Shown in pieces: positions 9,160 through 17,774 of a DNA stretch of 64,000 nt (positions within the stretch are counted from its first letter, which is position 1; every line of letters starts with the position of its first letter). The stretch is taken from NCBI RefSeq assembly GCF_902809835.1, contig NZ_CADDWM010000015.1, positions 558,001 through 622,000 of the forward strand. Direction: 5' to 3'. Below the pieces are notes generated by a model. It was not told where the DNA came from, ran no database searches, and saw only the letters and a list, made by a program, of their open reading frames with translations. The stretch is from Agromyces sp. Marseille-P2726. Lineage in GTDB: Bacteria; Actinomycetota; Actinomycetes; Actinomycetales; Microbacteriaceae. The position numbers and the translations under genes were made by a program.

Positions 9160-9897
9160 TCAGGACGCCGCTGGCGGCCAGGTCGTCGGGAGCGGCAGGG
9201 CCGCGGGGTTCACCGCGGCGACGATCTCCTCGAGCACTCGGCGCGTCTGCGCCTCGCCCACCCACAGGTGCTTGCCGCCGGCGACGTCGATTCGACGGAG
9301 CCGAGGCAGCACGGCGAACCGCTCCGCTGCAGCATCGGGCTTGAGGAAGTCGTCATGCTCCGGGATGAGCGCGACGATCGGGGCGTGCGACGCGTTCCAC
9401 CGCCGCAGCTCCTCCTCACTCGTACGGTGCAGCGGAGGTGACAACAGGATGGCGCCCGCGATGCCGTGCTCGAGTCCGTACTTCAGCGCGAGCTCGGTGC
9501 CGAACGACCAACCCACCAACCACGGGTTCGGAAGCCCGCGCCGCTCCACGAAGTCCATCGCCGCCGCGACATCCGCTCGCTCCGCGATCCCCTCACCGAA
9601 CGTGCCGTCGCTTGTGCCGCGCGGCGACGTGGTGCCGCGGGTGTTGAACCTGAGGACGGCGAGGTCGGCGAGCGCCGGCAGGCGGGCGGCTGCTTTGCGC
9701 AGGATGTGCGAGTCCATGAATCCGCCTGCGGTCGGCAGCGGATGCAGCGTGACGAGCGTTGCGACGGGCTCCCGGTCGACCGGCGTCGCGAGTTCGCCCA
9801 CGAGCGTCAGGCCATCGGCCGTGTGCAACTCGATCTCTTCGCGCACCGCGGGCAGCTCGATGCCGGCGCGTATCTCGACTGGCGTGATCTCGTTCAC
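9160..9897 (-). CDS. Alpha/beta hydrolase (dienelactone-hydrolase-like)
   Basis: 245 residues. The strand/loop ATLVTLHPLPTAGGF provides the oxyanion region, VGWSFGTELAL is the nucleophile elbow (Ser in GWSFG), PEHDDFLKP carries the likely catalytic Asp, and the His of GGKHLWVG completes the triad. The RFNTRGT segment is typical of small serine hydrolases of this type. No signal peptide. The GTG start overlaps the stop of the small upstream gene (GTGA). Substrate unknown. Confidence 0.85.
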   Translation of the reverse strand: MNEITPVEIRAGIELPAVREEIELHTADGLTLVGELATPVDREPVATLVTLHPLPTAGGFMDSHILRKAAARLPALADLAVLRFNTRGTTSPRGTSDGTFGEGIAERADVAAAMDFVERRGLPNPWLVGWSFGTELALKYGLEHGIAGAILLSPPLHRTSEEELRRWNASHAPIVALIPEHDDFLKPDAAAERFAVLPRLRRIDVAGGKHLWVGEAQTRRVLEEIVAAVNPAALPLPTTWPPAAS

Positions 9898-10202
9898 CGG
9901 GCTCCGATCCTCCAGCAGTGCGTGTGCCAGTGTCGCCGGGCGGCGAGGTCGGCGGCATCGCCGAGCACCCCATCGGCGCGCCATGTGACGAGGTGCGCGA
10001 CGCCGGACGGCACGTCGAGCCCGCAGCCCGGGCAGACGTACGCCTTCAGCGCCTGCGTCTCGGAAACGGGTTGAACATTCCACTCGCGACCGTCGCGCAG
10101 CTCGGTGCGGCGCCATCCGGCGGTGAGGCGATCGACGTCGAGTTCGGGATGCGGCTCACGAGCACGGGCTGCGCGTCCGCGTGATCGGTTCGAGCGCGCC
10201 AT
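9894..10202 (-). CDS. Small CxxC...HWHTHCW putative zinc-binding protein
   Basis: 102 residues: a basic N-terminus (RSNRSRGRAARAR), a WRRTELRDGREWNVQPV core, then YVCPGCG and a C-terminal RRHWHTHCWRIG. The CxxC and HxxHxxC-like groups are spaced like a treble-clef or zinc-ribbon site. Similar short actinobacterial proteins are often labelled 'ATP/GTP-binding' without support; I do not recognise a function. It overlaps the hydrolase gene by four bases, suggesting a linked role. The ATG at 10202 was chosen because the upstream frame is intergenic. Confidence 0.7.
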   Translation of the reverse strand: MARSNRSRGRAARAREPHPELDVDRLTAGWRRTELRDGREWNVQPVSETQALKAYVCPGCGLDVPSGVAHLVTWRADGVLGDAADLAARRHWHTHCWRIGAR

Positions 10203-10279
10203 GCCGTCAATTCTAGGCGGCGATGCGGCATCCGCTGCCGCCCCGCCCGCCCACGAGGGCGCAGCGGTCTCGCGATCAC

Positions 10280-10942
10280 TCAATACCAGCCGTGCGCCTG
10301 GGAGTGCGCCCACGCGCCGCAGGGAGCGTCGTAGCGGCCCTGGATGTAGCCGAGGCCCCACTCGATCTGCGTGGCCGGGTTCGTCTCCCAGTCGGCGCCT
10401 GCGCTGGCCATCTTCGAGCCGGGGAGGGCCTGCGGGATGCCGTACGCGCCGCTCGAGGCGTTGTAGGCGTTGACGCGCCAGCCCGACTCCTTGTTCCAGA
10501 GCGCGACGAGGCAGTCGAATTCGCTCGACGACCAACCCCGTGCCGCGATGGCGTCGGCCGCGTAGGCCTGCGCCGAGCCCGGGTCGGGAGTGACCGCGGG
10601 TGGCGCCCATCCCGTCTCCTGCGATGTCGATGCGGGGACCAGTATCGGCTCGGGCTTCTTCTCGACCACGTAGTTCTCGCGGCGTACGTCGATCGTGTAG
10701 TCGCCGTCGACGTCGAGGGCCTGCACCTCGGCACCGCCGAATCGATCACGATCGAGCGCGAAGTCGGACGACGCGGTCGCACCAGAGAACGGGTCGACGA
10801 CATTCACGAGCAGGAAGCTCACCGATGCAGAGAAGGCGAAGACGACGGTCGCGGCCTGCTTGACTCGACCCGGCCGGCGCTGAGTGGATGAACGTGGCCT
10901 CACGGACCCGATGGCCTCTTCGACGTCCGCATGCCTGCCCAC
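10280..10942 (-). CDS. Exported transglycosylase-like (SLT fold) protein
   Basis: 220 residues. A basic N-terminus (RPRSSTQRRPGRVKQ) leads into one membrane segment (about 28-46, ATVVFAFSASVSFLLVNVV), then an extracytoplasmic linker and a C-terminal lysozyme-fold domain (about 130-220) with FDCLVALWNKESGWR (candidate catalytic Glu), NASSGAYGIPQALPG and a final Trp-rich QIEWGLGYIQGRY segment. This is the compact lytic-transglycosylase-like domain common in Microbacteriaceae secreted proteins, presumably acting on peptidoglycan. The GTG start at 10942 is supported by a TACACT -10-like sequence shortly upstream. There is no export signal other than the N-terminal anchor. Confidence 0.82.
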   Translation of the reverse strand: MGRHADVEEAIGSVRPRSSTQRRPGRVKQAATVVFAFSASVSFLLVNVVDPFSGATASSDFALDRDRFGGAEVQALDVDGDYTIDVRRENYVVEKKPEPILVPASTSQETGWAPPAVTPDPGSAQAYAADAIAARGWSSSEFDCLVALWNKESGWRVNAYNASSGAYGIPQALPGSKMASAGADWETNPATQIEWGLGYIQGRYDAPCGAWAHSQAHGWY

Positions 10943-10988
10943 AATTCGTCGAGTGTATCGGAGCCCGGAGCTCGGGTGGAACCGCGGC

Positions 10989-11543
10989 TCACCGTACGGC
11001 GAGCATGACGTCGACGACGGCGTCGAGCACGAGATCGACCTGGGATTCGCGATACCCACCACGCTGCGTCGTGAACACGACGGTACGCACGTCGTCGATG
11101 GAGATCGGCCATCCGTCGCGGAAATAGCGCGTGAGCTTGTCGGCGAAGCGATCGACCTCGCGCACGCGGTATCCGATGGCCAACGGGCTGACCCGGTCGA
11201 ATCGCTCACCCTCGGGCCGTGCCAGGCGATTGGAGACCACCTGCGCGGTCGTGCGCGCCTCGGCCAACCAGGCCTCAGTGCCGTGCAGGCGGGCGGCGAC
11301 CTGGCGCTCCTCGGCCGCGAACGCGTCTTCGAGCCGCTCGAGCGCGGCATCGACATGGGCGGTGGAGTATCCACCCTTCTGCATGGCGAACGCCGTGCGG
11401 CGAATCTGCTCCGACGTCAGCTTCCCGTCTCCGGGAAGCGCCGTGCCGTCGTACGCGCGCCGGGCGAGTTGAAGGAACTCCTCCACCTGGGCGACGTTGT
11501 ATCCGAGCTGGGGCTTACGGGCGCGAGGGAAGGTCGAGTCCAC
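10989..11543 (-). CDS. Protein with two tandem DivIVA-type domains
   Basis: 184 residues built from two similar modules: residues about 5-75 (PQLGYNVAQVEEFLQLARR ... FAMQKGGYSTAHVDAALERL) and about 110-180 (PLAIGYRVREVDRFADKL ... FTTQRGGYRESQVDLVLDAV). Each has the GYxxxxVD(E)xF signature of the DivIVA N-terminal domain, plus a second Gly-Gly-Tyr helix. There is no long coiled coil, unlike the protein at 6446. It probably has a cell-envelope or pole-associated role. The GTG start follows a GATAAT element by 6 bases, so it is likely leaderless. Confidence 0.8.
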   Translation of the reverse strand: MDSTFPRARKPQLGYNVAQVEEFLQLARRAYDGTALPGDGKLTSEQIRRTAFAMQKGGYSTAHVDAALERLEDAFAAEERQVAARLHGTEAWLAEARTTAQVVSNRLARPEGERFDRVSPLAIGYRVREVDRFADKLTRYFRDGWPISIDDVRTVVFTTQRGGYRESQVDLVLDAVVDVMLAVR

Positions 11544-11549
11544 GGCTCC

Positions 11550-11555
11550 ATTATC
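11550..11555 (-). promoter_or_regulatory. -10 element (GATAAT), leaderless promoter of the double-DivIVA gene
   Basis: GATAAT, then six bases, then the GTG at 11543. This spacing puts transcription start at or next to the start codon, and no separate ribosome binding site fits. Confidence 0.4.
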
Positions 11556-11563
11556 TCGGACGG

Positions 11564-12547
11564 TCACCCGAACAGTCGGAAGGCCACGAACGCGACCGCG
11601 GCCGAGGGCAGGATGGAGTCGAGCCGATCGAGGAAGCCGCCATGGCCCGGCAGCCACGAGCTCATGTCCTTGATGCCCAGATCGCGCTTGATGAGGGACT
11701 CCGTCAGGTCGCCGAGGGTGGCCGTGAGGAAGATCGCGGCACCGAAGAGCAGCCCGAACCACCACGTGTTGCCCAGCATGAGGATCGACAGCAGCACGCC
11801 GGCGACGAGGCTCGCCGCCGCTCCTCCGGCGAACCCCTCCCACGTCTTCTTGGGGCTGATCACGGGTGCCATGGGGTGCTTGCCGAACATGAGGCCGAAC
11901 GCGTAGGCCCCCACATCTGCAGCCACCGCGATGATGATGAACGCGAGCGTCCACCACTGGCCTCCGTCGGCCGCCGTCAGCACGACGGCGAACGTCGCGA
12001 GGAAGGTGACGTACCCCTGGACGAACGCGCCCGCGGCCAGATCGCGCACCAGACCCGACCCCGTACGTCGTCGCGCCCGCACGGCCTGCTCGACGAGCCG
12101 CCAGCCGCTCACCACGAGGATGCCGCAGAGCACCGCGAGCAGCTGCGCGCCGGCTCCGCCGTAGTACGCGAGCGGCACGGCGAGCACCGCGACCGCCACG
12201 GTCGGAATCGGGGGAACGAGGAAGTCGCCCTTGCGCAGCGCCTGCGTGAGCTCGTAGCTGGCGAAGCCGGCCAGCACGATGACGAAGAGCATGAAGAGCT
12301 CTTTGATGACGAGAAGGCTCAGCAGCAGCACGCCGCCGAACGCCAGGCCGATGAGGATGGCCAGGATCAGGTTGCGACCCGTGCGCGCCTTGATCTTCTC
12401 CTGGGCCTGATCGAACTGCGCCTTCGACGCCTCGAACTGGCGCTCGAGCTCGGCCTTGCGGGCGTTCACCTGTGCGCGGAACTCGTCGCGCGATGACCGA
12501 TTGTGCGCGCCGGCGTCCGACTGATCCTGTTTGGGGACGCCCGACAT
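11564..12547 (-). CDS. cdsA: Phosphatidate cytidylyltransferase CdsA
   Basis: Makes CDP-diacylglycerol from phosphatidate and CTP in the membrane, the entry step for phospholipid synthesis. 327 residues; the first 65 form a charged, helical cytoplasmic extension (KAELERQFEASKAQFDQ), followed by about eight TM helices. The C-terminal signature is present: SPKKTWEGFAGG (about residue 225) and SLIKRDLGIKDMSSWLPGHGGFLDRLDS with the conserved KD and HGG-D residues. It lies immediately downstream of frr, ten bases away, as in many actinobacteria. Confidence 0.95.
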   Translation of the reverse strand: MSGVPKQDQSDAGAHNRSSRDEFRAQVNARKAELERQFEASKAQFDQAQEKIKARTGRNLILAILIGLAFGGVLLLSLLVIKELFMLFVIVLAGFASYELTQALRKGDFLVPPIPTVAVAVLAVPLAYYGGAGAQLLAVLCGILVVSGWRLVEQAVRARRRTGSGLVRDLAAGAFVQGYVTFLATFAVVLTAADGGQWWTLAFIIIAVAADVGAYAFGLMFGKHPMAPVISPKKTWEGFAGGAAASLVAGVLLSILMLGNTWWFGLLFGAAIFLTATLGDLTESLIKRDLGIKDMSSWLPGHGGFLDRLDSILPSAAVAFVAFRLFG

Positions 12548-12556
12548 GTTGTGCCC

Positions 12557-13111
12557 CTAGACCTCGAGGAGTTCGGCTTCCTTGCGCTTCAGCGCCTCGT
12601 CGATGGAATCGACGTTGGATTTCGTGATGTGCTCGAGCTCCTTCTCGGCCCGCGCCACCTCGTCGTCGCCCACCTCGCCCTTGAGGCCATCGAGGTCGTC
12701 TTTCGCCCTGCGGCGGATGTTCCGCACGGAGACTCTCGCATCTTCGGCCTTCGATCGCACGATCTTCACGTACTCCTTGCGACGCTCTTCGGTGAGCTCG
12801 GGAAGGGTGACGCGGATGATGTTGCCGTCGTTGGTCGGGTTGGCCCCGAGGTTCGGGGTGTCGCGGATCGCCTGCTCGATGTCCTTCAGCGCGCTCTTGT
12901 CATACGGCGTGACGACGAGCGTGCGGGCCTCGGGATTCTGCAGTGAGGCGAGCTGCGCGAGCGGCGTCGGCGTGCCGTAGTAGCTGACCATGATCTTCTG
13001 GAAGAGCTGTGGATTGGCGCGACCGGTGCGCACGGTGGCGAAGTCGTCTTTGGCGACCTCGACCGCCTTGTGCATGCGTGCGGTGGCATCGGACAGTACA
13101 TCCGCGATCAC
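12557..13111 (-). CDS. frr: Ribosome recycling factor
   Basis: Splits post-termination ribosomes with EF-G. 184 residues, the standard length, with the conserved [34 protein letters not shown] and NDGNIIRV segments and a final two-helix bundle arm. It starts with GTG at 13111, with GGAG about 8 bases upstream. It lies between pyrH and cdsA on the same strand. Confidence 0.97.
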   Translation of the reverse strand: MIADVLSDATARMHKAVEVAKDDFATVRTGRANPQLFQKIMVSYYGTPTPLAQLASLQNPEARTLVVTPYDKSALKDIEQAIRDTPNLGANPTNDGNIIRVTLPELTEERRKEYVKIVRSKAEDARVSVRNIRRRAKDDLDGLKGEVGDDEVARAEKELEHITKSNVDSIDEALKRKEAELLEV

Positions 13112-13145
13112 GGGGACTCCTTCTGGTTCGCTGCTCGGGACAGTC

Positions 13146-13187
13146 TATCGAGTGGATGCCGGGACCTATCGAGTGGACGCCGGGACG
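13146..13187. repeat. 21-bp tandem duplication at the 3' end of pyrH
   Basis: TATCGAGTGGATGCCGGGACC at 13146-13166 is followed directly by TATCGAGTGGACGCCGGGACG, the same sequence with two substitutions. The second copy encodes the last codons of pyrH on the minus strand and the first lies just after the stop. Confidence 0.8.
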
Positions 13188-13900
13188 CCGTTGCTCACGA
13201 TCGTGCCCAGCTCGGCGCCGAGGATCGCCGCGGTGACGTTGCCCTCGGGTTCCATGCCGAACACCTGCATGGGCATTCCGTTGTCCATGCAGAGGCTGAA
13301 CGCGGTCGAGTCGACCACCTTGAGGCCGCGCTGCAGCGCCTCCTGGTAGCTGATGCGGTCGATCTTCAGGGCATCGGGATTCGTTCGGGGGTCGTCGGAG
13401 TACACGCCGTCGACCCCGTTCTTCGCGACGAGCACGACGTCGGCGTCGATCTCGAGCGCGCGCTGCGCGGCGACCGTGTCGGTGGAGAAGTACGGGAGGC
13501 CGGCCCCCGCGCCGAAGATGACCACGCGACCCTTTTCGAGGTGACGCTCAGCACGTCGCGGGATGTACGGCTCGGCCACCTGCGTCATCGAGATGGCCGA
13601 TTGCACTCGCGTCTCGGCGCCGGCCTGCTCGAGGAAGTCCTGCAGCGCCAGCGAGTTCATCACCGTGCCGAGCATGCCCATGTAGTCGGCTCGCCCGCGA
13701 TCCATGCCCCGCTGCGACAGCTCGGCTCCCCGGAAGAAGTTGCCGCCGCCGACGACGATCGCCACTTCGACATCGCGGGCGGCATCCGCGATCTCCCGAG
13801 CGAGCGTGCTGACGACGTCGGGGTTGACCCCCAGGGCTCCACCGCCGAACGCCTCGCCCGACAGCTTGAGCATGACCCGTCTCCGCCTGTGCTGCGTCAT
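13166..13900 (-). CDS. pyrH: UMP kinase
   Basis: Phosphorylates UMP to UDP (hexameric amino-acid-kinase fold, cytoplasm). 244 residues with [12 protein letters not shown] at the N-terminus (phosphate-binding Lys), [37 protein letters not shown] and the nucleotide-binding [19 protein letters not shown]. It lies upstream of frr, as usual. The TAG stop falls within a 21-bp tandem duplication that could have altered the last residues (GVPASTR). Confidence 0.97.
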   Translation of the reverse strand: MTQHRRRRVMLKLSGEAFGGGALGVNPDVVSTLAREIADAARDVEVAIVVGGGNFFRGAELSQRGMDRGRADYMGMLGTVMNSLALQDFLEQAGAETRVQSAISMTQVAEPYIPRRAERHLEKGRVVIFGAGAGLPYFSTDTVAAQRALEIDADVVLVAKNGVDGVYSDDPRTNPDALKIDRISYQEALQRGLKVVDSTAFSLCMDNGMPMQVFGMEPEGNVTAAILGAELGTIVSNGVPASTR

Positions 13901-13928
13901 CCGCGTCCGTCCCTTCGTCCCCGTGTCA

Positions 13929-13934
13929 AAACTA
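13929..13934 (-). promoter_or_regulatory. Possible -10 element (TAGTTT) upstream of pyrH
   Basis: TAGTTT lies about 30 bases before the pyrH ATG, which is preceded by a GAAGGGA-type ribosome binding site. No good -35 is visible. A TTGACA sequence overlapping the downstream side has no matching -10. Confidence 0.25.
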
Positions 13935-14021
13935 GTGGTTCACCGGCTCCGGCGCAGTGCCGGTCGGGATGTCGCGCGGTGACGCCGGTGCCGGGCCCGC
14001 CCTTGCGGCATCCGCGCATGG

Positions 14022-14060
14022 AAAAGGGAGTCCGGACCGCCACCGCGATCCGGACTCCCT
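14022..14060 (-). terminator. Rho-independent terminator of rpsB-tsf
   Basis: On the minus strand GGGAGTCCGGA, a 12-base loop and TCCGGACTCCC form a perfect 11-bp stem, followed by TTTTCC. It begins 8 bases after the tsf stop codon. This separates rpsB-tsf from pyrH. Confidence 0.85.
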
Positions 14061-14067
14061 GCGACAC

Positions 14068-14898
14068 TCAGGCGCCGACCTTGAAGCGAGCGAAGTCGCT
14101 CACGGTGACACCGGCGTCGGCCAGAACCTTGCCGACCGAGACCTTGTCGTCCTTCGCGTACGGCTGCTCGAGCAGCGCGACCTGCTTGAAGTACGCGCCG
14201 AGGCGCCCCTCGATGATCTTGGGAAGAGCGGCCTCGGGCTTGCCTTCCTCGCGGGTGATCTGCTCGACGATCGCGCGCTCCTTCTCGACCGCTTCGGCCG
14301 GCACGTCCTCGCGAGCGAGGTACTCGGGGTTCGCGAACGAGATGTGCTGCGCCACCGAGCGAGCGGTGTCTGCGTCGCCACCGGAGTAGCCGAGCACGAC
14401 GCCGACCTGGGGAGGCAGGTCCTTCGAGGTCTTGTGCAGGTAGATCGAGAACTGCTCGCCCTTGACGAGGCGGATGCGTCGGAGCTCGACCTTCTCGCCG
14501 AGGATCGCGGCCTCCTCGTTGATCACGTCGGCGACGTTCTTGCCGTCGGCCGGCGCTGCGAGCGCGGCTTCGACCGAGTCGGCGCGCGCCGCGGCGGTGG
14601 CTGCGAGCACTCGGTCGGCGAGCGCGACGAACTTGTCACCCTTGGCGACGAAGTCGGTCTCGCAGGCGAGCTCGATCAGGGTGGCGGTGCCGTCGCCGTT
14701 GTCGACGGCGGCGACGAGGCCCTCGGCGGTGGAGCGGTCGGCACGCTTGGCGTTGCCCTTCGCACCCTTCAGGCGGAGGAGCTCGACCGCCTTCTCCATG
14801 TCGCCGTCGGCCTCGACGAGGGCGTTCTTCGTGTCGACCATGCCGGTGCCGAGGCGCTCGCGCAGGGTCTTGACGTCTTCGAGAGTGAAGTTGGCCAT
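14068..14898 (-). CDS. tsf: Elongation factor Ts
   Basis: Guanine-nucleotide exchange factor for EF-Tu. 276 residues: N-terminal UBA-like domain (FTLEDVKTLRERLGTGMVDTK), the conserved ELACETDFVAKGDKF loop that contacts EF-Tu, then the two core subdomains ending FARFKVGA. It is separated from rpsB by about 40 bases, with AGGAGAC as ribosome binding site, and followed by a strong terminator. Confidence 0.97.
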   Translation of the reverse strand: MANFTLEDVKTLRERLGTGMVDTKNALVEADGDMEKAVELLRLKGAKGNAKRADRSTAEGLVAAVDNGDGTATLIELACETDFVAKGDKFVALADRVLAATAAARADSVEAALAAPADGKNVADVINEEAAILGEKVELRRIRLVKGEQFSIYLHKTSKDLPPQVGVVLGYSGGDADTARSVAQHISFANPEYLAREDVPAEAVEKERAIVEQITREEGKPEAALPKIIEGRLGAYFKQVALLEQPYAKDDKVSVGKVLADAGVTVSDFARFKVGA

Positions 14899-14939
14899 TG
14901 TGGGAAGTCTCCTGGACTCGTGGTCGTGCGTGGAGGGTC

Positions 14940-15905
14940 TTACTTGGACTCGGCAGCAGCCTCGGCGTCGCTTGCGGCAGGGGTCTCCGCCGCAACAGCA
15001 GCCTCGGCGTCGGCCTCCGATTCGGTCGCAGCCTCTGCCGTCGTGTCGGCTGAGACGGCCTCGATGACCTCGGCGACCTCTTCGGTCTCGGCGGTGGCCG
15101 TGTCGACCTTGGCGGTCTCGGGCGACGACTGCTCGGGCGTCTGCGCCTGGAGGAGCTCCTGCTCCCACTCGGCGAGCGGCTCGACGGCCGACACGTTGCC
15201 CTCGGCTTCGGGCTTCTGGTGGCGCTCGATGAGACCCTCGGCGGCGGCGTCGGCGATGATGCGGGTGAGCAGGCTGACGGAACGGATCGCGTCGTCGTTG
15301 CCCGGAATGGGGTACTGCACCTCGTCGGGGTCGCAGTTCGTGTCGAGGATGCCGATGACGGGGATACCGAGCTTCTTCGCCTCGTCGATGGCGAGGTGCT
15401 CCTTCTTGGTGTCGACCACCCACAGGGCCGACGGCGTCTTCGACAGGTTGCGGATGCCGCCGAGCGACTTGTGCAGCTTGTCGAGCTCGCGCTTCTTGAT
15501 GAGCAGCTCCTTCTTGGTGAAGCCGCTGGTGGTGCCCTCGAAGTCGAGCTCCTCGAGCTCCTTCATGCGAGCGAGTCGCTTGGAGACCGTGGCGAAGTTG
15601 GTGAGGAGGCCTCCGAGCCAACGCTGGTTGACGTAGGGCTGGCCGACGCGCGTCGCCTGCTCGGCGATCGACTCCTGGGCCTGCTTCTTCGTGCCGACGA
15701 AGAGGATGGTGCCGCCGTGCGCGACGGTCTCCTTCACGAAGTCGTACGCCTTGTCGATGTAGGCGAGCGACTGCTGCAGGTCGATGATGTAGATGCCGGA
15801 ACGCTCGGTGAAGATGAAGCGCTTCATCTTGGGGTTCCAGCGGCGGGTCTGGTGCCCGAAGTGCACGCCGCTGTCGAGCAGCTGGCGAATGGTGACGACG
15901 GCCAT
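14940..15905 (-). CDS. rpsB: 30S ribosomal protein S2
   Basis: 321 residues. The ribosomal core is the first 230 or so ([69 protein letters not shown]). The last 80 residues form a low-complexity Ala/Glu/Thr/Ser tail, common in actinobacterial S2. The ATG at 15905 follows AAGGAG by 8 bases. It is transcribed with tsf from a promoter with a long structured leader. Confidence 0.97.
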   Translation of the reverse strand: MAVVTIRQLLDSGVHFGHQTRRWNPKMKRFIFTERSGIYIIDLQQSLAYIDKAYDFVKETVAHGGTILFVGTKKQAQESIAEQATRVGQPYVNQRWLGGLLTNFATVSKRLARMKELEELDFEGTTSGFTKKELLIKKRELDKLHKSLGGIRNLSKTPSALWVVDTKKEHLAIDEAKKLGIPVIGILDTNCDPDEVQYPIPGNDDAIRSVSLLTRIIADAAAEGLIERHQKPEAEGNVSAVEPLAEWEQELLQAQTPEQSSPETAKVDTATAETEEVAEVIEAVSADTTAEAATESEADAEAAVAAETPAASDAEAAAESK

Positions 15906-15949
15906 GAGCCGTACTCCTTCTGTTCTCAGTTGTCGCTCGCGCCGGCGGC

Positions 15950-16068
15950 GCGGAGCCCTGGTGCCCGGCGCGGCTCCGCCCGCTTGCGAGAGCGGGACTG
16001 AACGGAGTCGTCGGCCGAATGGGCACGCGTAGTCGCCCCGGGCAGGCCGAGGCGCTCTCGACACTCTA
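15950..16068 (-). promoter_or_regulatory. rpsB promoter -10 and structured leader
   Basis: A TAGAGT -10-like hexamer at 16063-16068 would start transcription near 16056, giving a leader of about 150 nt. The leader contains a 6-bp hairpin (CCCGCT/AGCGGG, 15979-15996) and an 8-bp arm pair (GCGGAGCC at 15950-15957 with GGCTCCGC at 15972-15979). The pairs overlap at one base, so the two hairpins compete slightly. The -35 is not clear. The rest of the 293-base gap to the M23 gene shows nothing recognisable. Confidence 0.35.
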
Positions 16069-16198
16069 CCATCACCCGCCATGCCGCTCGTCGCGCGCTG
16101 GGCGCACTCGTCCTCCCCTGCGGGTACGGCGGCGGCCGCACAGCACCGTTTCGTCGATACGAACGAGCGGATGCCGCGTGGGAGCGAGCATCGGCATC

Positions 16199-16789
16199 AT
16201 GACGACGTCTCCCACCACCACCGTCGCGCGTGCGCGCTCGGGCCGCCGGCGGCACCTCGCAGCGGCATCCCGAGTGCTCGCTGCTGTCGTCGTGGCGCTG
16301 GTCACGATCGGCTCCGAGGCGACCGGTGCCGTCGCGGTATCGGCGCGGCCATGGAATGAACCGTCGCACGGCGACCACGACCCGCAGTGGAGCTGGCCGG
16401 TGCCGGCGCCCATCAGAGTGGTCGATCCATTTCGCGCGCCGCCCACGCCGTATGCGGCCGGTCATCGGGGCATCGACCTCCGCATCGAGCCCGGGGCCGT
16501 GGTGGTCGCCGCGGCACCGGGCACGGTCTCGTACGCCGGGCAGGTGGCCGGTCGCGGCGTCGTCGCGATCGATCACGGCGGAGGCGTGGTCAGCGCCATC
16601 GAACCCGTCGAGGCATCGGTCGCGCAGGGAGCGCCGGTCGCGGCCGGCGATGCGATCGCCGTGGTCGGGTCGGGAGGACATTGCGACGCACGGTGCGTGC
16701 ACTTCGGAGTACGCGTCGACGGCGAGTACGTGTCCCCGTTCCTGTTCCTCGGTGGACTGCCGCGCGCCGTGCTCCTGCCGATGAGGTGA
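16199..16789 (+). CDS. M23 (LytM-type) metallopeptidase-like exported protein
   Basis: 196 residues. A basic N-terminus (RARSGRRRHL) and hydrophobic segment (about 22-45, ending ATGAVAVSA) form a signal peptide. The peptidase domain follows, with AGHRGIDL (zinc ligands His and Asp) and CDARCVHFGVRVDGEYVSP. In the second zinc motif the usual HxH reads CVH, so the first, catalytic-type His is Cys. Such proteins can be inactive regulators or have altered chemistry. The ATG at 16199 is chosen because upstream codons read as non-coding. It converges on xerC with two bases between stops. Confidence 0.82.
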   Translation: MTTSPTTTVARARSGRRRHLAAASRVLAAVVVALVTIGSEATGAVAVSARPWNEPSHGDHDPQWSWPVPAPIRVVDPFRAPPTPYAAGHRGIDLRIEPGAVVVAAAPGTVSYAGQVAGRGVVAIDHGGGVVSAIEPVEASVAQGAPVAAGDAIAVVGSGGHCDARCVHFGVRVDGEYVSPFLFLGGLPRAVLLPMR

Positions 16790-16791
16790 CG

Positions 16792-17709
16792 TCAGGCTCG
16801 TGGGTGGGCGGTCCGGTAGCTCTCCTTGAGCCGTTCGGCCGAGACGTGCGTGTAGATCTGCGTCGTGCCGAGGCTGGCGTGGCCGAGGAACTCCTGCACG
16901 GTCCGCAGGTCGGCTCCCCCGTCGAGCAGGTGGGTCGCCGCGCTGTGCCGCAGTGCATGCGGTCCGCCCGGCCCCGTGCCCGGAATCGTCGAGAGCATGC
17001 CGGCGACCTGCCGGTGCACGCTGCGGACCCCCAAGCGGGTCCCCCGGACGCCCAGGAAGACAGCCGGGGTCGGGGCAGGAGCTTCGAGCGCCTCCAGGAT
17101 CGCCGGGCGCGCCACGTCCAAGTACCGGTCGAGGGCACGGGCGGCTGGGGCACCGTACGGAACGACACGCTCCTTGGCCCCCTTGCCGGTCACCCGCACC
17201 GTACGGCGGCGCCGATCCACATCGGGAAGGTCGAGGCCCACGAGCTCCGAGACCCGCAGCGCCGACGCGTAGAGCAGTTCGGCGATGGCGGCGTCCCTGA
17301 TCGCGACGGGATCGTCCGTCGCGGCTCGTGCGTGCATGGCTGTCAGTGCCTCGGCAAGCGCTGCCGCTCCGACGACGCGGGGCAGCGTTCGCTGGGCTCG
17401 CGGCGCCTTCAATCGTGCGCCGGGGTCGACCGAGGTGAGGCCACGCCGCCGCATCCAGGCGGTCCACCCCCGGGCGGATGCCGCACGGCGGGCGATGCTC
17501 GTGCGCGCGAGCCCGCGCTCGGTGGCGGCCCACAACCAGTCGCGAAGCAACGAGAGGTCGATGCCTCCCGGTTCCTCCACGCCCCGGTCGGCGGCGAAGC
17601 GCACGAGGTCGACGAGGTCGGCCCGGTACGCGGCCACCGTGTGCTCCGAGTAGCCGCGCTCCGCGCGCACGTGCACGAGGTAGTCGTCGAGCAACCGGTC
17701 GAGATCCAC
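16792..17709 (-). CDS. xerC: Tyrosine recombinase, XerC type
   Basis: 305 residues with an N-terminal SAM-like core-binding domain (about 1-95) and a catalytic domain carrying the full active-site set: Arg152 (ASALRVSELVGL), Lys176 (TGKGAKER), His251 and Arg254 (HALRHSAATHLL), His277 (FLGHASLGTT) and the nucleophile Tyr286 (QIYTHV). It lies in the conserved rpsB/dprA neighbourhood, where XerC for chromosome dimer resolution is usually found; no phage or island genes are near. Confidence 0.93.
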   Translation of the reverse strand: MDLDRLLDDYLVHVRAERGYSEHTVAAYRADLVDLVRFAADRGVEEPGGIDLSLLRDWLWAATERGLARTSIARRAASARGWTAWMRRRGLTSVDPGARLKAPRAQRTLPRVVGAAALAEALTAMHARAATDDPVAIRDAAIAELLYASALRVSELVGLDLPDVDRRRRTVRVTGKGAKERVVPYGAPAARALDRYLDVARPAILEALEAPAPTPAVFLGVRGTRLGVRSVHRQVAGMLSTIPGTGPGGPHALRHSAATHLLDGGADLRTVQEFLGHASLGTTQIYTHVSAERLKESYRTAHPRA

Positions 17710-17774
17710 CTCTCAAGCCTGCCCCTCTGGGTGGCGATCGCTTCGATGGCGGGCCCGCGAGCCGCGCGCTCGGC

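Noticed and set aside
16792-17709. Phage integrase interpretation of the tyrosine recombinase
   Set aside because: No att-like repeats, tRNA or phage genes; the context is the conserved xerC location.
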